The translations under genes and the position numbers were made by a program. DNA of 17,783 nucleotides from Verrucomicrobiota bacterium (GTDB lineage: Bacteria; Verrucomicrobiota; Verrucomicrobiia; Verrucomicrobiales; Akkermansiaceae), in the NCBI GenBank assembly GCA_008932955.1, contig WBXE01000026.1, positions 1 to 17,783 of the forward strand, in the 5' to 3' direction. The notes beneath the pieces were generated by a model. It had not been told where the DNA came from, searched no databases, and was given only the letters and a program-made list of their open reading frames with translations. Shown here piece by piece: positions 13,620 through 17,783 of the stretch; the first letter of the stretch is position 1, and every line of letters begins with the position of its first letter.

Positions 13620-16600
13620 ATGCACATTTACCGCAAAGCCGCAAAGGGCGCAGAGAGGCGCAATGGGGAACGGGTGATCCATCAATTTCTGCCTGGCTCG
13701 GCGTTGCTTGGCGACCTTTGCGGCTTTGCGGTAAGAATGTGGCAGTTACTGGCCTGCCACACCCGGTCACGCCGAAGCCCTCTTCAATCCGTGAATTCCG
13801 TGGTCAATCCATCCGCACCTACGAATATAACCCCGGTCAATTTCACTAAGCCGGGCACTTGCCCGGCCTTCATCCTGCCGGCCTTGCTCTTTGTCATCTC
13901 CGCCTTGCTTATCCTCGCCGTTGGACTGCTCCTGAGCACCGGCCTCGAGCGTCGCACCGCTCGCTCCTACATCGAGCTCCAACGCGCCGAATTAGCCGCC
14001 AGCGCCGCTCTCCAACAAGTCAAAGCCAGCCTCAACCACGCCACTGCCAACGACTCCTTCCTGCTTCTCCAGTCCACCCTCAAACCACCCGTCCAGAGCA
14101 CTCGTCAAGCGACTCCTTACGTATTGCTAGCGCAGGGGAGGCCGGCCCCAAACGACTCCCTGAGCTTCAGTTATCTCCCGCTCTTCAGCGCCACTGAAAA
14201 GCCGCCCAACACCCCCACTCTTACCCCGCCACCTATCGAACCGCTCATCCCCACTGCAGCTGGCAGCTACCTCGATCTCACTCCCCTGCCCTATGGCGAA
14301 TCGTTGCGCCTCGCTTGGATTCCGATCCTAAACTCACAACAGCAGCTCGTCGCCCGCTATGCTTTCTGGGTAGAAGATTTGCAGGGAAAACTCGATCCGC
14401 TGACCACCGGTAACGCCGATGGCCCCGCTGCCTCCCAGCTCGCCAGCGCCTGGCCATTTCCTGCCCCCGCCATGGATCCCGACCCCACTCATCCCCCGCT
14501 CAGTCCCCTAGCCCTCCATGCCGTCGATCCGGAGTCCACCGCCGCCAAACCCGGCAAACTTGCCCAAACCCTCATCGCAAACCGCAAAGGCATGATTTCT
14601 CCCGACTCACTGCTCGCCGCCGCCGACGCCCAAGCACCCCTGAGCCGCGACCCCGCCGGCCATCTAACAGACAAAGCGGCACGCGCCGTCGAGGAGAATC
14701 TGGCAACTACCCCGCGGCCCTATCTGGAACGGCCTTGCGTCCCGTTTGTCCGCGGCCTCGCCGCAGCTGTGCTCGGCACACCCAAACTCAATCTCAACGC
14801 CCTACTGGCCAAGGGTTCAGGTGGAGTCGCGCCGATGGCGGCGTTTATCCAACAAGCATTGCCGGAATTTGATACCCGCAAAGGTGGTTTTCCCGACGAC
14901 TATCTCCAAACCCTTGCCGCCAACGCCATCGACTACGCCGACGCGGACAGCCAATCGACGCTATTGGCGGGCAGCTACCGCGGCCTCGATGCTTTTCCAC
15001 TCATCAGCGAGGTGGTCCTGCAAATCCACTATATTGGCGAGCAGGAGGTCAATGGACGCCGCATCCTCAACTGGCACTTCAAGCTATTTGCCGAACTCTG
15101 GAACATGACCAATCTCGATGTCAGCGGCTCCGCCCGCCTCAGCTACGAGGTGGCTCTGCCGATGGACGGCATCGGCGCTGCCACCCCCTCTAAACGCTTC
15201 GACGACCCAGCCCTGCTAGACGATCCCGCCAAAACCAGCCACCACCTCACGAAAATTGCCGGGCGCTACTGGTCGCCGGAAATCGCGGTAGGCATGCTGG
15301 CCAATGAATACAAGACGTATGAGGCCGCCGAGGTGACCTATGCGCTGGATGTTGGCCCCAGCAGCAGCCTCGTGGCCAACCATTTCAGCCTCACCGAGCC
15401 CATCGGCGCGGCAGGTATTTCCCTGCTGTGGAACGGCCAGCAAGTGGATCGCGCGGCCGCCATCATCCGCCAGAAAACCGGCCTCGCCTTCGACCTCTCC
15501 GACCCCCGCTACGCATCCAAGGCCACCGTCGCAGCGCTTAGCTTCGGAGCTTACGGCTTCGCAATTGACAACCCCGGCGATCCGCGCATTTCCTACTATA
15601 TGCGTGGCACTCAGCTCGGGGAAAACGCCTATCCGGAAAACTCCAGCCCCAACCGCCGCAATATCCGCCGCAGCACCATCTATGATGCCGATTCTCCCCG
15701 CAAACCCAAAACCTACGGCCGGGTGCTACCATCCGAATGGCCCGACGGCGGCCACGATTCCGCCGTCGGCTCCTGGCCGCTGAGCCACAGCGACCAAGTC
15801 ACGCCCACCGATCCGCAATACGACTGGGACCAACATCCAGTCGCCAGCCAGGCCCCACAACGCATCTCCAATGCCGGGCGATTTTACAGCGCCACCGAAC
15901 TCGGCCGCGTCTATGACCCGATCCTGTGGTGGCCCACCTACGACAACCCGCAGGACACCGCCTCCATCCTCAAGGGCATCATGCCCGCGAGCCGCTGCGC
16001 CTGGCCCGACGTGCTCGCCTCCAGCCCATCCGGCAACGAATACGGCGGCGGCAATTCGCTGCGCATCGGCCGCCCGGAACACCCGGCGTTTAACCTACCC
16101 GGTAAACGCGCCACTAGTCTGTTAGACCTGTTTCATGCCGGCCGCTCGCGCTCCCCGGAAGCCGCCATGCGCGAAGGCCATCTGGTGGAAATCCGCGGCC
16201 ATGTGAATGTCAACACCGCTACCTGGGATGTCTTGCGTGCCATGGCCGCTGGTGCCTTGGCACAGGATCCGGCCCTGGCTACCGTCCCCAATACGCTCTC
16301 CCATCAGGCAGCACCCCTCATGGCTCCTCCCTCCACCCTAACCACTTTGTACGCTCCGTCTACAGGCACTCAATCCGAGGCAGACCGCATCGCCGACGCC
16401 ATCGTCCGCTCCCGTCCCTTGGCCAGTCCATCGCAACTTGCCCTAGCCAAGGACCTAGATGGCAAACCAGTCTTCGGCAACCCGGGCATGTACCGGCCCG
16501 GCATCCACATACCTAACAACACACGCGTGCAATGGAGTGATGCCGCCGCCGAGGAGGTGTTCGCACGGGTGTATGAGGCATCCACCGTGCGCTCGCGCAA

Positions 16601-16784
16601 TTTCCGCGTATGGATCGTTGGCCAAGCCCTCTCGCCCGCCACCAGCACCACGGCCACGCCGCAGGTCCTCGCCGAAGTCCGCAAGGTCTTCACCCTGTTC
16701 GCTGATCCGGGCCTGCGCGATAGCAAGGGTGCCATCGATCCTAACAAATCACAGACCGTCGTCACCCATGAAAACAACTTCTGA
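13620..16784 (+). CDS. vccA: Verru_Chthon cassette protein A (large GspK-like pseudopilin)
   Basis: The 1054-residue frame is the largest protein of the cassette. A hydrophobic segment at about 84-106 (AFILPALLFVISALLILAVG) is followed by a polar helix (RRTARSYIELQRAELAAS), and there is no Glu at the +5 position. That matches GspK, the one minor pseudopilin without it. Near the C-terminus VNVNTA at 862-867, in GHVNVNTATWDVLRAM, is the helix-hairpin-helix-like motif of GspK and ComEA. A region around ADAIVRSRPLASPSQLALAK (from about 925) corresponds to the later GspK motif. The first 80 residues come from sequence holding a 20-base inverted repeat (13628-13734) and a dispersed repeat. The true start is likely GTG 13791 or 13800, or ATG 13737. 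The frame overlaps the next gene by 17 bases. Confidence 0.8.
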   Translation: MHIYRKAAKGAERRNGERVIHQFLPGSALLGDLCGFAVRMWQLLACHTRSRRSPLQSVNSVVNPSAPTNITPVNFTKPGTCPAFILPALLFVISALLILAVGLLLSTGLERRTARSYIELQRAELAASAALQQVKASLNHATANDSFLLLQSTLKPPVQSTRQATPYVLLAQGRPAPNDSLSFSYLPLFSATEKPPNTPTLTPPPIEPLIPTAAGSYLDLTPLPYGESLRLAWIPILNSQQQLVARYAFWVEDLQGKLDPLTTGNADGPAASQLASAWPFPAPAMDPDPTHPPLSPLALHAVDPESTAAKPGKLAQTLIANRKGMISPDSLLAAADAQAPLSRDPAGHLTDKAARAVEENLATTPRPYLERPCVPFVRGLAAAVLGTPKLNLNALLAKGSGGVAPMAAFIQQALPEFDTRKGGFPDDYLQTLAANAIDYADADSQSTLLAGSYRGLDAFPLISEVVLQIHYIGEQEVNGRRILNWHFKLFAELWNMTNLDVSGSARLSYEVALPMDGIGAATPSKRFDDPALLDDPAKTSHHLTKIAGRYWSPEIAVGMLANEYKTYEAAEVTYALDVGPSSSLVANHFSLTEPIGAAGISLLWNGQQVDRAAAIIRQKTGLAFDLSDPRYASKATVAALSFGAYGFAIDNPGDPRISYYMRGTQLGENAYPENSSPNRRNIRRSTIYDADSPRKPKTYGRVLPSEWPDGGHDSAVGSWPLSHSDQVTPTDPQYDWDQHPVASQAPQRISNAGRFYSATELGRVYDPILWWPTYDNPQDTASILKGIMPASRCAWPDVLASSPSGNEYGGGNSLRIGRPEHPAFNLPGKRATSLLDLFHAGRSRSPEAAMREGHLVEIRGHVNVNTATWDVLRAMAAGALAQDPALATVPNTLSHQAAPLMAPPSTLTTLYAPSTGTQSEADRIADAIVRSRPLASPSQLALAKDLDGKPVFGNPGMYRPGIHIPNNTRVQWSDAAAEEVFARVYEASTVRSRNFRVWIVGQALSPATSTTATPQVLAEVRKVFTLFADPGLRDSKGAIDPNKSQTVVTHENNF
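13628..13734. repeat. Long inverted repeat (REP-like element) at the start of cassette A
   Basis: TTACCGCAAAGCCGCAAAGG (13628-13647) is exactly reverse-complementary to 13715-13734. The 67-base loop contains further similar GCGCAGAGAGGCGCAA sequence. CACAT before the left arm and ATGTG after the right arm extend the symmetry imperfectly. Such GCAAAG-type inverted repeats recall mobile extragenic palindromes. The element lies in the 5' end of the open frame of gene A, before its hydrophobic segment. Confidence 0.85.
13779..13803 (+). repeat. Dispersed repeat, copy 2 (before cassette A hydrophobic segment)
   Basis: Second copy of the CCTCTTCAATCCGTGAA repeat, 23 of 25 identical to 12271-12295. 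It ends at the in-frame GTG codons 13791 and 13800 that are candidate real starts of cassette protein A. Confidence 0.7.
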
Positions 16785-17469
16785 CGTTTTTCGCTGCGCT
16801 CTGCTTGTAGCCGTCTGGCTTGGTGCTTGCTTTCTAACATTCATCCCCGGTCCCGCCGCAGCAGCGGACAAACCCGGGTTTGTCCGCCTCGTCGATGCAC
16901 TAGCGCAGGGTCAGGACAAGCTGCTGGTGTTTATCGATGGCGAGTCGATAAATCCGGATGGCTACATTTTAGGCGACGTCACCGGTGGCATCGGTCTCAA
17001 ACCCGGCACGCATGAAATCGCCTTCAAACGCCCCGGCGTAAGTGACGGCGTCACCCACCTCAACCTCGCAGCCGAGCACACGATCACCCTCATTCCCTTT
17101 GCCGAACGGGTCGCTGCCACCGACGATAAGCCAGCCCACTGGGCGATGCGCATACTACGCTTGCGCCAATTGGAACCCGTCACCAAACGCTCAGCCACCT
17201 TTGTTTCCGTCTCCCAAACTCCCGAGCTCGAAGTGGAAATCAGTGCCCCTAACGGGAAATGGACCGCCGTCACGGTCAAACGCCTAACCACATCCCAATC
17301 CCCCATCCTCTACCCCGAGGGCTACGTCCCTCTGCGCTGCCGCTCGCGCCCACTCCCGCCCATCCCGGTCGGCGAACCCGGCAACTATGTCGTCTTGCTC
17401 TATGACGATGCCAACGGTGCGCTGCAGGCTCTCAACCTCCAGGATTACAAGTACCTCAGCGCCGATTGA
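16768..17469 (+). CDS. Exported hypothetical protein, fifth gene of the pseudopilin cassette
   Basis: A 233-residue protein with a signal peptide at about 1-33 (LLVAVWLGACFLTFIPGPAAAA). The mature part has a probable all-beta domain at about 37-110 (GFVRLVDALAQGQDKLLVFI, then LKPGTHEIAFKRPG, then LAAEHTITLIPFAE) whose layout recalls DUF4397-type domains of surface proteins, only as a resemblance. A second region ends PVGEPGNYVVLLYDDANGAL...YLSAD. The start is fixed by the signal peptide. Upstream the frame is open for 103 more codons but lies inside gene A. It overlaps the A stop by 17 bases, so it is cotranslated with the cassette. A hairpin covers its stop codon. It could be a secreted substrate or an outer accessory; the function is unknown. 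Confidence 0.75.
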   Translation: MKTTSDVFRCALLVAVWLGACFLTFIPGPAAAADKPGFVRLVDALAQGQDKLLVFIDGESINPDGYILGDVTGGIGLKPGTHEIAFKRPGVSDGVTHLNLAAEHTITLIPFAERVAATDDKPAHWAMRILRLRQLEPVTKRSATFVSVSQTPELEVEISAPNGKWTAVTVKRLTTSQSPILYPEGYVPLRCRSRPLPPIPVGEPGNYVVLLYDDANGALQALNLQDYKYLSAD

Positions 17470-17484
17470 GCGGAAACCGCTCAA
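17466..17484 (+). terminator. Hairpin over the last cassette stop codon
   Basis: TTGAGCGG, AAA, CCGCTCAA form a perfect 8-base stem with a 3-base loop, and the stop TGA (17467-17469) lies inside it. No T-tract follows, so it may act as a 3' mRNA-end stabiliser or a weak terminator rather than a canonical one. Confidence 0.45.
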
Positions 17485-17503
17485 CCGTCACGCAGCAGGG
17501 ACT

Positions 17504-17723
17504 GCGGTGGCTAGCCACCGCCGGGGCAAGCCAGCTTGCTGGCGCGTTTGCATCACAGCGGCACTTCATGCACGGCTCCGCGCCACGGCGGGCAAGCCCG
17601 CCCCGACTAAGGCGGGAGCAAGCCCCCGCACTCCGCGCGGCAGCTTGCTGGCGAGCGTCTGCCTAGGACTGCGGTGGCTCGCCACCGCCTAGCCAAGCAG
17701 GGAGTGCGGTGGCTCGCCACCGC
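17504..17723. repeat. Cluster of GCGGTGGCT(A/C)GCCACCGC palindromes
   Basis: Three 18-base palindromes occur: GCGGTGGCTAGCCACCGC (17504-17521) and two copies of GCGGTGGCTCGCCACCGC (17671-17688 and 17706-17723). Between them lie other short inverted repeats, including GGCGGG-caag-CCCGCC (17587-17602) and GGCAGCTTGCTGGC-type sites. The third copy, like the first, is preceded by AGGGA. Open frames through the cluster are byproducts of the repeats, and I see no gene from 17470 to the end of the window. Confidence 0.85.
17527..17581 (+). repeat. 55-base direct repeat, copy 1
   Basis: Begins CAAGCCAGCTTGCTGGCGCG, an inverted repeat GCCAGC-tt-GCTGGC plus flanks, and ends CATGCACGGCTCCGC. It matches 17729-17783 at 50 of 55 positions. 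Confidence 0.88.
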
Positions 17724-17728
17724 CTAAC

Positions 17729-17783
17729 CAAGCCAGCTTGCTGGCGCGTGTGCATCACAGGGGAAACTCATGCACGGCTCCGC
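17729..17783 (+). repeat. 55-base direct repeat, copy 2, reaching the window edge
   Basis: Second copy of the CAAGCCAGCTTGCTGGC unit. It runs to the last base of the window, so the repeat array probably continues outside it. Confidence 0.88.

Noticed and set aside
16459..16767. N-terminal extension of the last gene
   Set aside because: The extension overlaps the conserved C-terminal region of cassette protein A, and a signal peptide begins at 16768.
17466..17692. Open frames of 66-101 residues after the last gene
   Set aside because: They run through palindromic repeats, have Arg/Ala-rich low-complexity translations, and resemble no family.

Overview
The window looks like chromosome from a member of the Verrucomicrobia. 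The main reason is a run of four prepilin-like genes (about 11462-16784) that matches the Verru_Chthon cassette D-B-C-A, a set of families defined from Verrucomicrobium and Chthoniobacter. Supporting signs are GC-rich coding sequence, prepilin leaders of the RAFTLVE type, start codons with almost no Shine-Dalgarno sequence, and ExbB/ExbD sets next to TPR and terpene-cyclase-fold proteins. Assignments come from reading motifs; no database search was run.

Layout. 1-460: a debris zone with a 29-bp tandem repeat that cuts short a minus-strand XRE-type helix-turn-helix gene. 612-1655 (minus): a small conserved hypothetical protein and a short-chain dehydrogenase. From 1774 everything is on the plus strand. 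Exb module 1 is ExbB-like, ExbD-like (Asn where the essential Asp is expected), a TonB-like protein and a small membrane zinc-ribbon protein. Next come a 986-residue exported TPR protein and a second exported repeat protein. Exb module 2 is ExbB with an extra signal-peptide-like N-terminus, two tandem ExbD proteins with the Asp intact, and a protein that joins a TonB-like membrane anchor through a Gly-rich linker to an alpha/alpha-toroid of the squalene-cyclase fold. A GC hairpin with a T-rich tail follows. The Verru_Chthon cassette D-B-C-A then runs with ATGA overlaps between D, B and C, and is followed by an overlapping exported protein. The last 314 bases are a cluster of short palindromic repeats.

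How the genes may work together (inference). ExbB and ExbD form proton-driven inner-membrane motors. Module 2 supplies a motor, and its TonB-like partner appears to carry the toroid in place of a TonB C-terminal domain; the TPR proteins are likely periplasmic scaffolds of the same apparatus. The cassette reads as a counterpart of the type II secretion minor pseudopilins GspH-GspI-GspJ-GspK in the same order: three prepilins with Glu at +5, then a large last member without Glu5 that carries a GspK/ComEA-like VNVNTA motif. No secretion ATPase, platform protein, secretin or prepilin peptidase lies in the window, so those would have to be supplied from elsewhere.

The best candidates for an undescribed system are the TPR/ExbB/ExbD/ExbD/TonB-toroid locus and its link to the pseudopilin cassette.
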